Positions 23,142 through 33,354 of a DNA stretch of 64,000 nt are shown here, piece by piece (within the stretch, counting starts at the first letter, position 1; the number at the start of each line of letters is the position of its first letter). The translations under genes were made by a program, and so were the position numbers. Origin of the DNA: Dryococelus australis (lineage: Eukaryota > Arthropoda > Insecta > Phasmatodea > Phasmatidae); assembly GCA_029891345.1 (NCBI GenBank), contig CM056995.1:82957895-83021894 (forward strand), given 5' to 3'. Below the pieces are notes generated by a model. It was not told the DNA's origin, did no database searches, and saw only the letters and a list, made by a program, of their open reading frames with translations.

Positions 23142-23519
23142 CTTGGCAGGTTTTGTAAAGTCAGTCTTTGTTCACAATTTTTATCGTATAGTTACTAGCG
23201 CGTTCTTTGCGAAGCTCTTGCATCACCATATAATATACCGACATCCCCTCGTCAAGGTACAGTGAACTCTCCCGTCGCAAGCGACTTGCTGCGGGAACCG
23301 GACCCACATATTTTAATTCACGCTGCCGGCTATCGATACTGGTTTCCTTTTCGTTTTATTCCACCATTCCTTCTTCCCTTCCTCTTTCACGGCCACCCTT
23401 CCCCCTCTCATGATCATTATCATGTGACGGGAGGATGTCGGGGCAATTTTCATACCGAATCCTTCCTCCACGTCTGGATGCACAGACTATCGCCGCACTT
23501 GCGTAACACTTTTATTGTA
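23142..23519. other. C/T-rich block, possible SINE body
   Basis: From about 23255 the block CTTCCCTTCCTCTTTCACGG and CCTTCCCCCTCTCATG resembles the pyrimidine-rich part of tRNA-type SINEs, but no polymerase III boxes are seen. Confidence 0.3.
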
Positions 23520-23898
23520 GTCCATTCACGGTTACTTCAAACTTTTCTGAAGCACTACTGAAGTTCTGCTTCCAGGATATTCCTCCGCCTCATGCAAACT
23601 AAGCTTAACTAAGTCTAGAAAATTACACCAGAGAGACAACACACCACATTCGTGCGCACACTGTTTAATTATGTTTTGCATAAGAATTATTTCTTACAAG
23701 GCATTACCAACACACTTATTTTATCTCTGGTTTAACTCATATCAATCTATTTAACCAAAAATTAAAAACTTTTATTTTATCATAAGTATAAAACACGTGT
23801 GATACATCGAATATTTAGGAAACAACCACACACGTCATACATGGAGTGATTTTTCAAAGGTTCGATTCAAACAGAGAGAAGAAATCGCGAATAGACTA
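23520..23898 (-). mobile_element. TA-3 MITE, complete
   Basis: 379 bp between TA dinucleotides (23518-23519, 23899-23900). Ends GTCCATTCACGGTTACTTC and, inward from the right, TAGTCTATTCGCGATTTC (TAGACTA on the written strand reads as rearranged TAGTCTA). Internal CTCCGCCTCATGCAAACTAAG and GGCATTACCAACACAC identify TA-3 in reverse. Confidence 0.85.
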
Positions 23899-24214
23899 TA
23901 GTATCTCATCGTCGTTATAGTTTTACCAACATAATTTTTGATGTGGAAGTCGAATCTGCGTCACTGACTCATACTTCTGTTGAGTTTTGCGTTTTGGTGG
24001 CATCGTAACGCAGACAAATGCAAAGTCAAGGAAGGATGTTCGTCGATAGCGTAGGCATTGCGTTTTCATTGATAGCATATATACTGCTCTTGCGTGTCGG
24101 AGAGCTTTATCCAGACCGAAAACATAAACTCAAGCACATTTATGAATTACAGCCCGTCATCAGCGACTAAGTGGTCAAGCGCACGCTTCCAGCGCTCGTA
24201 CAATTTTAACTATG
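23899..24214. other. Unassigned sequence
   Basis: Nothing recognised. Confidence 0.4.
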
Positions 24215-24946
24215 CACTGTTAAAAATTCCCATATATTTAAGGAATGTTTTACGGAAATGAAGAGTGTATGTACGGAAAGGTAATCCGTAATGACGAAAA
24301 ACGGAGTTAATTCCGTAAGTACAAATTACGGAATGTCTCCGTATTCCCTTTGGCTTCGAGTTACGGGGACGAACAATGCCAATTCTAAGCGAAGCTTTCT
24401 TCGCCACTGTAACAAGAACATTATCGTTTCTGCGGCAGGTAAGGTTATCAGCGCAACTCTGGCCTATTCTTTCGAACATTAAAATATAGCATCAGGCGTC
24501 TATAGCATTTGGAAACACTAAAAATACATAAATTTAATAGAAACTGAATTTTTGCTTTTGACGTTTGAATACAAATATAAAGTTATACGCCTATGTATAA
24601 GTGAGAGTTGTAGGTGAATGGTTAGAGTCTTAGGCTGGTAACTTTTTGACTCGGGTTCCAACCTCGCTTAAGTACAAAATATGTTATCTTTTTAATGTAG
24701 TTTTTTATTCACGGTAGAACACCCACACAACGAAAATTTTAAAGGCATTTTTATTGTCTCTTTTTATTTTAAATGGAAAGTACAGAAAACTAACTTGGAA
24801 ATTAACGGAGAGGTTCCGTGAAATTTACGGAAAATCCGTTTCTGAAAATCAGTGTCCGTAATTTTACGGAGAGTTTACGGACGCATCTGGATAAATTTTT
24901 ACCAGCACTTTTCCGTAAAATAAAGAAAAATTTTTGTAACAGCGTG
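24215..24946. mobile_element. CACTA-like non-autonomous element
   Basis: Termini CACTGTTAAAAATT and, inward from 24946, CACGCTGTTACAAAAATTTT. TG dinucleotides flank both sides (24213-24214, 24947-24948), a 2-bp duplication if real. The word TTACGGA/TCCGTAA recurs many times in both subterminal zones, as in CACTA/EnSpm elements. The right-end block TTTTTACCAGCACTTTTCCG is found again at 35.55 kb. No transposase. Confidence 0.65.
24605..24683 (+). repeat. tRNA-like sequence inside the CACTA-like element
   Basis: Box A-like GTAGGTGAATGGTTAGAG and B box CGGGTTCCAACC about 35 bp apart. Probably a captured or inserted SINE head; no acceptor stem. Confidence 0.45.
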
Positions 24947-25563
24947 TGGGCGCGTGACGTTTAACCTAAAACACTGACCTCATTCGCAGTGTCCAACAAC
25001 TAGTGTACATGAAAGCTAAGTAATTATTTTTCGTTTTAAAAGTTCCACGAAACGAGTAGAGTATTGAAAAAATATGCTACCACACGAATTCTCGATCTGT
25101 CCAACGATGTCGCCCAATGAACATAACGTCACCAAGCCTACATTACACTGTACCCACTGCCGTAATAGCTTTTGCACGAACTTCTGGTGTACAAACAGAT
25201 ACGCCAACTGCTATACGAGCTGACATGTAAGCTTCCTAACATACGCCAGTAGTTGGCGCCGTAGCTTGCGGAATACTCGGTCGGAGTAGAGATTAGCGTA
25301 CGGTTCTCAGTTGTTATGGACCCCGCCCGTTGATCTGGTAGCTGGTAACTTGTGTATGTAAAATTCAAGCACATCTTAGTTTTCCTTCAATACTACTGTA
25401 AATTTGAATAGTCCAATTCGTAATAATATATTTTCAAACAATAAAATATATAATGTACAGGCGCCAGTGTATATTTAGAAGTATTCGTTGTATGTTTATA
25501 ACCTCATCTAATGTAGTTATGTAGATTTTTTTTTTTAACTTTAAATGATAATCACACGAAATT
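24947..25563. other. Unassigned sequence
   Basis: Nothing recognised. Confidence 0.4.
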
Positions 25564-25577
25564 TGTGTATGTGTGTC

Positions 25578-25667
<90 letters not shown>

Positions 25668-25740
25668 GACATGTGTGTATGTATATATATATATATATAT
25701 ATACATACACACAGACACACACACACACATTCACACACTC
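25564..25740. repeat. TA/CA compound microsatellite with inverted symmetry
   Basis: A (TA)n run 25586-25661 and a shorter one 25683-25702 are bordered by GTATGTGTGTCTGTGTGTG on the left and ATACATACACACAGACACAC on the right, which pair with each other. The central ACACACAGACATGTGTGTAT is itself near-palindromic. ORFs of repeating Tyr-Ile on both strands are artefacts of the tract. Confidence 0.95.
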
Positions 25741-27195
25741 ACTGTAACACTGTCCCTGCGATAACAACAGCACGCACCAAGGGACTTCATATGTAATAAA
25801 ACTGATCGAATTAAATTTTTTGCTTACGTGTACACTTAAAACTGCTTCAAGTATCAAGAATCGAAAACACCTTCAATCAGTATTTAAAATATTTATTGTT
25901 AAAATTTAAAAAAAAGCGAACCTGAGACATTTCATAGCAATTTATTTAGTACAGAGTTCCGAAATTAGGGCCTCGGTCTACCCCAAGATTGCGGCCATGA
26001 GGTTTTGAGAGGGGAATCAATGTTGAAGAAACCACTTCTCAAGGCATCAGTTTTAAAAATAGCCGTTTCAAACGAAATATTTTCAAAGTAACTTTCTCAG
26101 AAAATACTACCACTTTTAAAAAATTAAAATAAATCATTAATTTATAATTGTTTGTAAATTATAAATCTTAATGTAAAATTTGACTAAAAGAATTAAACAT
26201 AAAAGTTCACAAGATTTCTCAACGTGCCATAGTATTCCTTAAGAAATATCATGTAGAATACTTTTTGTTTGGAATGGTTATCTTTAAATTTGAAGCAATG
26301 AGAAGGAATTTTCTAAACACTGATTACCAATTTCCACTGTGTGCTTACAAGATTGGTAGGCAGCGTCCTTAAATACTACGCAAACGCCTATTTAACATGT
26401 ATGCACATACATACATGTGCTCTTATTTCGATAATTGCATATAATACGCATGCAATTGTCAATCCTAGAGTTAGATGACGTCAGTTATTAAGTTAAGTTC
26501 TCTTTCTGCTAAAATCACTGCTCGACAGCAAGCATCCGTAGTCTGTAAAACAAACTATCAACTACAGCGTGGAGCACCTCGACGCAAAAATGTTTAGTTC
26601 ACTACATTACTAATCGAGAGAGATGAGTTTGAATCCTTGTTGAGTGAAGAGTTATCATATTTTCTCATGGAACTGTTAAGACTGAAGATGGGTGCAGCAT
26701 TCTGCCATCTTTCAGGCATTGCACAAATGAAGTCACTTCGCCACAAGGAATTTCTATCTGGTTGACTAAGTACGAATCTATTCGACATGCAATTAGCAGT
26801 TCATTCACTGTGAATCTAGAGACTAAAGGCTGGATACAAGTTTGTATAGTATCAATATTTGTTTGTTTATGTTTACTTATAACAAGAAGAAGGTATAGAA
26901 AATACACAGTTAAGCCGCTTCCTTCTGCATGCAAGAGGTGCCGCTTTCATTACAAAAATATATGTAAACATCCCACGGAGAATTATCGTATTTGTATCTT
27001 GATGCAGATATGAACGATCTTTTGAATTGCCTGGTTGTAATATAAAGATAAGAAGGTTTCCTCGTAGTTCTGCCATTCTAATTACAGGAGCAAATCAATA
27101 TTGTTAATATGATGAATTCATCGACGAGCTGACTCGCGTAGCTGGCAAAGTCAGAATAAAATTTTAGTCAACTGAGGCTTGTATTTGCAATCAAT
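25741..27195. other. Unassigned AT-rich sequence
   Basis: A 26-bp near-palindrome ACATGTATGCACATACATAC lies at 26396. No gene recognised. Confidence 0.4.
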
Positions 27196-27330
27196 AAAGC
27201 CTGTGTAATTAGCACCCTAGCCTCTTATAATCCGCGTTTCGGGTTCGATCCCCAGCAGATCTCAGTTTATTTTTTCTCGCATGCTGAAAACTAGGCGGAC
27301 GTTGCGACGGCCGGTTTGGTTTCCTCGTTG
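27196..27330 (+). repeat. tRNA-derived SINE head
   Basis: CTGTGTAATTAGCACCC (box A-like) then CGGGTTCGATCCCC (B box, 27239). The following GACGGCCGGTTTGGTTTCC resembles a SINE body. Family not matched with S1 or S2. Confidence 0.5.
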
Positions 27331-28071
27331 TACTTCCGTTCCTTAAATCACTGCATGACGCAAATTCTCAATCTTAGTATACCTAGTTCAATTTCTTGAT
27401 TCTCAGGGTGACTGCCAGCTACGGCCCGCAGCTAAAAAACACTCGCCTTAAGAAACAACCCCTATACATATTGTATATTACTAAACTAATAACATATAAT
27501 GTGCATATGAAACTAGTAAATCTGTACTACTGAAAACCAAAAAGCCTCTTCTACATCGTCTCCATCGATGTAAAATTTGCAGTACGTTCGATGTACCAAG
27601 TTACATTTGCACGTGCAAATATATTTTATAATCTTAATGGGTTCAGTATCGCTCAGCATTTCTTATAGAGGAGAGTTAACTTCGTAATATCTAAAGTCAC
27701 GAGAGAGTATAAAAGACACGGCTAATATTAGCTTGGTTTCCTTAGGCATAAACCACTGTATTGCGGTGCGAACAATTCAAGCCACGATATGCGCCATTGA
27801 TTCAACGACAGTAAAGAAGTGAACAGTTGAGGTACAGGAAATAGATGTGCTCAAACTAGCGATCATATTATTTGTCTACTAGGACCGTAGCATTGTAAAG
27901 TTTTGCATATGGCGGAAGTACAAAATGAGAAAAATATATCTTAACGGCTTTCAAAACTCCTTAATTAACCGCAAACAGCCAACATTAATATGTTTACGAA
28001 TTTTTTCGGGCGTACATATTTCACCTCGAACGAACAAGTAGCACGTGTTTATTTTTGTTGCTAAAGGCTGT
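27331..28071. other. Unassigned AT-rich sequence
   Basis: Nothing supported. Confidence 0.4.
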
Positions 28072-28073
28072 TC

Positions 28074-28431
28074 ACGATAAAGTGAGCACTTTTGAAGTCA
28101 ACCTTAAAAGTCACTGCTCCCATACATGCAACGGCCGCAAAGAGTGACATGCGCCCAGTAAATTTGGTAACGATGGAAGAAAAGTAGTTCCATATCATAA
28201 CGTCGAATAAAAAGTGTTATGTAACAATTTTTATAACAAATTTTTTTAACTTTTTTTTTTATGCATCTAAGTGTAAAAACTACCAGATTCGTAACATTAT
28301 TTATTTATCTAATAATTTTCACATTTTCACCACATGAACAAAGTGATAAGCCGCGTGGCAATGTTGGTTTTACATAAGGCGGAAGAATACACGACGTGCA
28401 TACAAGTAGATCATAAGCAGTGAACCGCCTA
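28074..28431 (-). mobile_element. TA-1 MITE with a deleted subterminal segment
   Basis: Begins AAGGCTGTTCACGATAAAGTG after TA, has CCAGTAAATTTGGTAACGAT and GGCGGAAGAATACACGACG, then jumps from AAGTAGATCATAAGCAG straight to TGAACCGCCTA, losing about 30 bp of the inner terminal repeat present in other copies. TA follows at 28432-28433. Confidence 0.85.
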
Positions 28432-28936
28432 TACAAAGAAAGTGGTTTCCCGGAGTACATGTGTGTGCGCTTGACCGGCACACACGACGTAAAGCATGTA
28501 GACGTATGGGGCGCAACTGCCCTGTAGCCGTACACCAGGTGGAGACCAGCTGCTACGTTTGGTTCAAGATACATGACGGGGGGGAAGGGCGGTGTCGAGA
28601 CGGGAGAAAGGAAGATCAGGAATTGCCGACGGCAGAGAGGTTTTGACTACGATTCCCAGGTGGCTGCGTCCCGGTATACTTTTCCAACTGTCGATGTGCT
28701 TACTCGATCACTGCCTAAAGGTCTTCAACACACTGGGACGGTAGTGGCCGCGATAAACACACGTCAGTACCCCCCCCCCCCCCTACTCTTCCACATCACC
28801 CATATCCGTCATAAAAACCTGAATATACAATAAACTTAAGTGAACGTTCTGCTTCGTAATTAATACATGTATTAAACGGACATAAAAGAGGAGAAACGTG
28901 AATCCATGACATTAATTTGCTTTACACTTTGAAACT
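28432..28936. other. Unassigned sequence with a poly-C tract
   Basis: A run of about 14 C lies at 28770-28783. G-rich GACGGGGGGGAAGGG near 28573. No gene recognised. Confidence 0.35.
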
Positions 28937-29155
28937 GGGGCCGCGGTAACGCAGCAGCTAGAGCACTCGCATCTCACTAAGGCGAACTGGGTTCGATTCC
29001 AGGTGAGGTGGATTCCGGACGATGCTGCTGGTCGGCGTTTTTTCTCGGGGATCTCCCGTTTTCCCCCGCCCTTGCACTCCGACACCGCTCCATAGTCACC
29101 TCGCTTCACCTTCGTTTACACAGCGAGTTAAGAGCCGCCCAAACTTCGCCACTTC
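28937..29155 (+). repeat. tRNA-derived SINE (family S1)
   Basis: GGGGCCGCGGTAACGCAG, box A GGTAACGCAGCAGCTAGAG, B box GGTTCGATTCC, then GGATCTCCCGTTTTCCCCCG and AAGAGCCGCCCAAACTTCG. A deletion removes the CGCATGTGGG segment found at 22.5 kb. Confidence 0.85.
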
Positions 29156-30313
29156 ACGTAACAAGTATAAGAAAACAGTAAGGAAGATACTTTAATTTAT
29201 TAATGAAGAGAAAAATGTTTCGGTGAAATATTAGAGCTCATTAATAATTGTACAGATCTCCATAAATATTATGAAGTTTGTTGAGAATTTTGTTACGAAA
29301 TTGTTTTGCTAATCGTCTTAACTTCCCGAATTATTTAATGACCAGTGTAAACGATAATCACAAGTTTATTTCTTAAGACGGTTATTCTATAGAAGCTTAT
29401 GTTCCGTGACAAAGACGTGGAAGGAAAACTTTGCTGCCGTAGTCAAACTTTTACCTTTGTAGAGACATAAGCATAGCCAATATTTAATGAGAATTTTCTT
29501 TCAAGTAAACCTGAAATGATAAAAGACACATCAAACTGGGTGTGTTAAGTCAGTCGTGTTATTGAAAATGCTGTTCAAATTTTAAGCAAAATAATGGACT
29601 TTTTTCAACCAATGAAGTTAAAGTACATATTTATTACAAAAATCGCATAAATTATACGCAATTATCCGCGTTAAAAGCTATTCCATGAGATGATCTACAC
29701 GTGTTTAAATCACTCCAACCATCCTGTACTGGAAGTTGTGTAGATGACGCTGACAATAATCAGTGGATACGCCCAATTTTAATTTTTATTTCCCCCATTT
29801 TCAAAAATTTCGCTTTACAGGTGAAAAGGGAACTCGAGACTTGTTGGCGAATATGAACCGATTTTTAAACGCTACTCATCGCAGACACCACTCAAAAACA
29901 TTACACAATTTTTTAAACAGGGGAGCGTATTGTTTTCAGCTTATTATATCATTTATGTTAAACGCGGTCGACGTTGTACACTTTGTGAACAATATCGTTT
30001 TCATAGTAATCATTTATGTGTATACTTTTTCCATTGCTACTTTAATTAATATACAATTTTAACTGCTTTTCTGTGTTTTGTTTTACGGATATCAAAATAA
30101 AGTATAGCAGTAGTGATTCAAGCATATTACATGCGTGTGTTTAGTTTCCTGCACACAAACATACGCACACGGGTTACAGCTGAAATAGCAGTTCCGACAA
30201 GCGAAGAGTAAAAAAAAAATAGAGTGAGTGGTAATGATAGATCGAGTAAGATTTCAAACTGTACATTTCAAAATGTCGCCTGGAGGATGGTCAACCCTCC
30301 TGGCATGTGTATA
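29156..30313. other. Unassigned AT-rich sequence
   Basis: The open frame 29763-30062 (99 codons) is hydrophobic near its end but has no recognised domain; most likely chance. Confidence 0.4.
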
Positions 30314-30418
30314 TAGGCTGTTCACGGTAACGTGAGCACTTTTCAAGCCTAGTTACTTTTTCCTTTCAGTCATATTTTATCCTGTAACCACCTTTCTAAT
30401 ATACATTGCCATATAATT
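30314..30418 (+). mobile_element. TA-2 MITE, left half only
   Basis: TAGGCTGTTCACGGTAACG preceded by TA, and body CTAGTTACTTTTTCCTTTCAG as in other TA-2 copies up to ATTGCCATATAA. Homology stops where the next TA-1 begins; the right half is not found after the TA-1 block. Confidence 0.85.
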
Positions 30419-30419
30419 A

Positions 30420-30655
30420 TAGACTGTTCACGGTAGAATGAACATTTTTGAAAGCCCTGCTTAGGATCTACTTGTATACACGTTGTGTGTTCTTCCGCCT
30501 CATGTAGAATTAACATTGCCATAGCCCTCATTACTTCATTCATGCGTCGGTCAAGTGAATCTGTGAAATTATTAGAGAAGTAAATATTGTACATATCTGC
30601 TCATTTTTACACTTCGATGAATTAAAAAATACAGGAAGCGAAAGAAATAATTTAA
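30420..30655 (+). mobile_element. TA-1 MITE, left part
   Basis: TAGACTGTTCACGGTAGAATG, GGATCTACTTGTATACACG, GCGTCGGTCAAGTGAATCTG, GCGAAAGAAATAATTTAAG. Stops at about 30655; 80 bp of unrelated sequence follow. Confidence 0.85.
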
Positions 30656-30727
30656 GAACCTCTCGCCAGAAGGCCAGTTACCCAACGATCTCTGTCATTG
30701 ATGTTTTCGACAATTATTCTAAATAAG

Positions 30728-31113
30728 AAGATCCACTGGTATGGACGTTGTGTATTATTCCGCGTTATGTAAACTTAACACTTCAACGGGCCCCATCACT
30801 TTATCCATGCGTCGGTCAAGTGAAACTGTGAAATTATTAGAAAAGTACGCTACATAATGTTTACAAATCTACTAATATTTAGACTTCGATGCATAAAAAA
30901 ACAGAAAGCGAAAGAAATAATTTAAGTTATCACAAATGTTTAAATAACACATTTTTTAGACCTTAAGATATGGAACTACTTTCCCTTAATCGTTACCAAC
31001 TTTACTGGGTGCATGTCATTCAGTGCGCCTGTTAAAATATATGCAGGTAGGTGCGGTAACATTTTTCTAAGGTTGATTTCAAAAGTGCTCACTTTATCGT
31101 GAACAGCCTTTAG
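30728..31113 (+). mobile_element. TA-1 MITE, lacking the left terminus
   Basis: Resumes at AAGATCCACTGGTATGGACG, repeats the internal region already present at 30.46-30.65 kb, and continues to GTTACCAACTTTACTGGGTG, GGTTGATTTCAAAAGTGCTC and TTATCGTGAACAGCCTTTA. Together with the previous entry it looks like a partial direct duplication. Confidence 0.85.
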
Positions 31114-31127
31114 ATAAGTTTACACAG

Positions 31128-31330
31128 ACGAAATGGAGCGACGGTTGTTTTTGTGTGGGGATACTCGCTTTCTGATTGGCTGCGCGAGGCTTTGGAAACG
31201 GCCTATTGTCTGATATAGCCACCAAGTGCTGCTATTGGCTGGGCTGCCTGCTGACGAGTAGGCTACCAGGTGTTCGAACATGTTGCTCGTCGGTGATGCC
31301 ATCTTGCTGCATTCTTAGTAGCTACTCTGT
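31128..31330 (+). repeat. Dispersed CCAAT-rich repeat, second copy
   Basis: Same word order as 16437-16665: CTGATTGGCTGCGCGAGG, GGCCTATTGTCTGATA, AAGTGCTGCTATTGGCTGGG, GGCTACCAGGTG, GTCGGTGATGCCATCTTGCT. It directly precedes a chain of hAT-type MITEs. Confidence 0.6.
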
Positions 31331-31404
31331 ACTTGTATCATCTCCTAGTTTCGCCGACATTATTGTCTTACATTTCGCAGTGTTACGTTTTATAAATTTA
31401 TAGA

Positions 31405-31669
31405 TAGAGCCCCGAGTATTTCGCGAATTACTTATGTGACGAGGTAGACTTCAAACACTTGTTATTTTCTCCCGCTACTGTGATAGGACACGAGTTGTGT
31501 GTACACGCCCCGTTTAACTGTGAGCCAGTAATAAGCAGGGAGGAGTAGTGCGAGTGAGCTATGAACGATCCTGTACGAAGGCCTCATTTGACGATAGTGT
31601 CTCGAGTGTACAGAGGACTGTAAAGCCTAACTTGTTCCCCCATCAATCCGCGAAATACTCGGGGCTCTA
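31405..31669. mobile_element. hAT-type MITE (CGCG family), first of chain
   Basis: Ends TAGAGCCCCGAGTATTTCGC on both sides (24 of 25 identical when extended). Flanking octamers TTTATAGA (31397-31404) and TTTATAGG (31670-31677), 7 of 8. 265 bp, non-coding. Confidence 0.9.
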
Positions 31670-31677
31670 TTTATAGG

Positions 31678-31941
31678 TTCACTTTAAACTTAAAACACGC
31701 GTACTTTTACTATATGTTTTTTATTGGACCGTACCTTATTTGAAACGCCCCAGGTAACTCTACGCCGATAAATGAACACTTCATCACAATTGTGTGCCCC
31801 AATCACATGCAGCTCAGTCAGAAAGGCAGTGACTTCACATCTAGGCGGCAACCAATGGAGAAATGACGCCAGCTGGAGTGTATAGAGTATTGTGAAGTTC
31901 AGCCCAATGCCTAATAATAACGCGAATTTTGCAGGACCCTA
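31678..31941. mobile_element. hAT-type MITE (CGCG family), second of chain
   Basis: Right end read inward TAGGGTCCTGCAAAATTCGC; left end TTCACTTTAAACTTAAAAC is eroded and pairs poorly. The interior aligns with the next element (ATTGG start, CCAATCACATGCAG, GGCAACCAATGG, TAGAGTATTG). Bounded by TTTATAGG on both sides (31670-31677 and 31942-31949). Confidence 0.7.
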
Positions 31942-31949
31942 TTTATAGG

Positions 31950-32266
31950 TATGGATAGTGAAATTTCTCGAAAATATTTCAAAACAAGTAATATTCTAAA
32001 ACACTGTACACTGTAGAATCATTTACCTATCTTGATTGGCTGAATTACTTTATGACACGTGTTAATTGTCTGCACACGAATCACGTAGGAGCTGTGTCTA
32101 TGTTACCGAATTATGAGTTTACGAATTATGAGTGGCCCGGTCAAACATGAAAATGCCTTCACAAGCAGACAGCAACCAATGGCAATAGGCAAACTGCTGG
32201 TGGGTGCTTAGAGTATTGAAGTCTACCGTGTACTCAAATTTTTTTCGCGAAAAGTCTCTAGCTCCA
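31950..32266. mobile_element. hAT-type MITE (CGCG family), third of chain
   Basis: Left TATGGATAGTGAAATTTCTCG; right read inward TGGAGCTAGAGACTTTTCGCG. Flanks TTTATAGG (31942-31949) and GTTATAGG (32267-32274), 7 of 8. Interior GTAGGAGCTGTG, GACAGCAACCAATGG and CTGCTGGTGGGTGCTTAGAG are repeated at 33.2 kb. Confidence 0.85.
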
Positions 32267-32274
32267 GTTATAGG

Positions 32275-33043
32275 TGATTGGCTTTATATTAACGTACAAA
32301 TTGGGGTTAGGCGTAACTCAGTGGTGAGCACCAAACATATTCATTTGTGGGTAAACTGTAATAAATGAACTTACATTACATCTCGTTTACAAAGACTTTT
32401 AGTTCTTCTACAGCTCAGAGGAGTTGTTAATATTCTGACTGGTTACATTGTTATAATTATTATTATCATTATTTAGTTAAGTATTTAATGAAAACCATGC
32501 CTCGCTAGATAGTCCATAAGGAACGTCGTGATCTTAAACATGATGCCGAAGGCTGTTGACTAGACGTATCTCGACGGACGGCACGCCCCCATCTCTGGAC
32601 GTCTTCCTGGTGCAATGTCTCGATGACAAAAGGCCTCGTTCACCGTGTTTCCAGCCGTAGCAAGAAGAATTTTTTTTTTGGCGTGTGAAAGTAAAAACAG
32701 GCGTACGAAATCTTAATTGCATTTAGAATAGTTCACGGCATATAATTAACGCTGATTTGACATGGACGGAACGATAATTCCATTTCGAACAGTCGTGATG
32801 GTAAATTTTGCCAGATCTGAAAAGTTTTATTACACACAGCTTTCACTGAACGCCAGTCCATTGCCGCGATTAGTACATAAAGAAATTTAATAATGAGATC
32901 AGTTTTGCTCTACTTGCTTCCCAGTTTCCCTCGATTGGGCACAGAGAAGCTAAACTCGCGTGAAGACCACTACGACTAAGGATATTTATCTTATACGGGT
33001 GAACGTGTCACATTTTGAGCTGAGCGATATAACTTTCCAGAGC
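32275..33043. other. Unassigned sequence
   Basis: GTAACTCAGTGGTGAGCAC at about 32312 resembles a tRNA box A, but no B box follows. Nothing else supported. Confidence 0.35.
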
Positions 33044-33051
33044 TGTATGGC

Positions 33052-33346
33052 TAGGAGTACTGAAATTTCGCGAAAATATTTCAAGAGAAGATATATTTTT
33101 AAACACTGTATAGTAGTTTACCTATCTTGATTGGTTGAATTACTTTTTGAAACGTGTTAACTGTCTACACACGAATCACGTAGGAGCTGTGCCGATGTTG
33201 ACGAATTTCTGAGTGGTCCGGTCAAATATGCAAATGCCTTCTCAAGCAGACAGCAACCAATTGCGATAGACAAACTGCTGGTGGGTGCTTATAGTATTGA
33301 AGTCAACCGTGTACTCATATTTTTTCGCAAAAAGTCACTATCTCTA
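33052..33346. mobile_element. hAT-type MITE (CGCG family)
   Basis: 295 bp with a perfect 8-bp flanking duplication TGTATGGC (33044-33051 and 33347-33354). Left TAGGAGTACTGAAATTTCGCG; right read inward TAGAGATAGTGACTTTTTGCG. Interior matches 31950-32266 closely. The perfect duplication makes it the best evidence for the superfamily. Confidence 0.9.
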
Positions 33347-33354
33347 TGTATGGC

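Noticed and set aside
25541..25857. Several ORFs of Tyr-Ile or His-Thr repeats
   Set aside because: They are direct translations of the TA/CA microsatellite in all frames; the same holds for 51905-52238.
31670..31949. Reading 31405-32266 as one composite transposon
   Set aside because: Each internal border has its own element end next to the octamer, and element four at 33.05 kb occurs alone with a perfect 8-bp duplication, so separate insertions fit better; not fully excluded.
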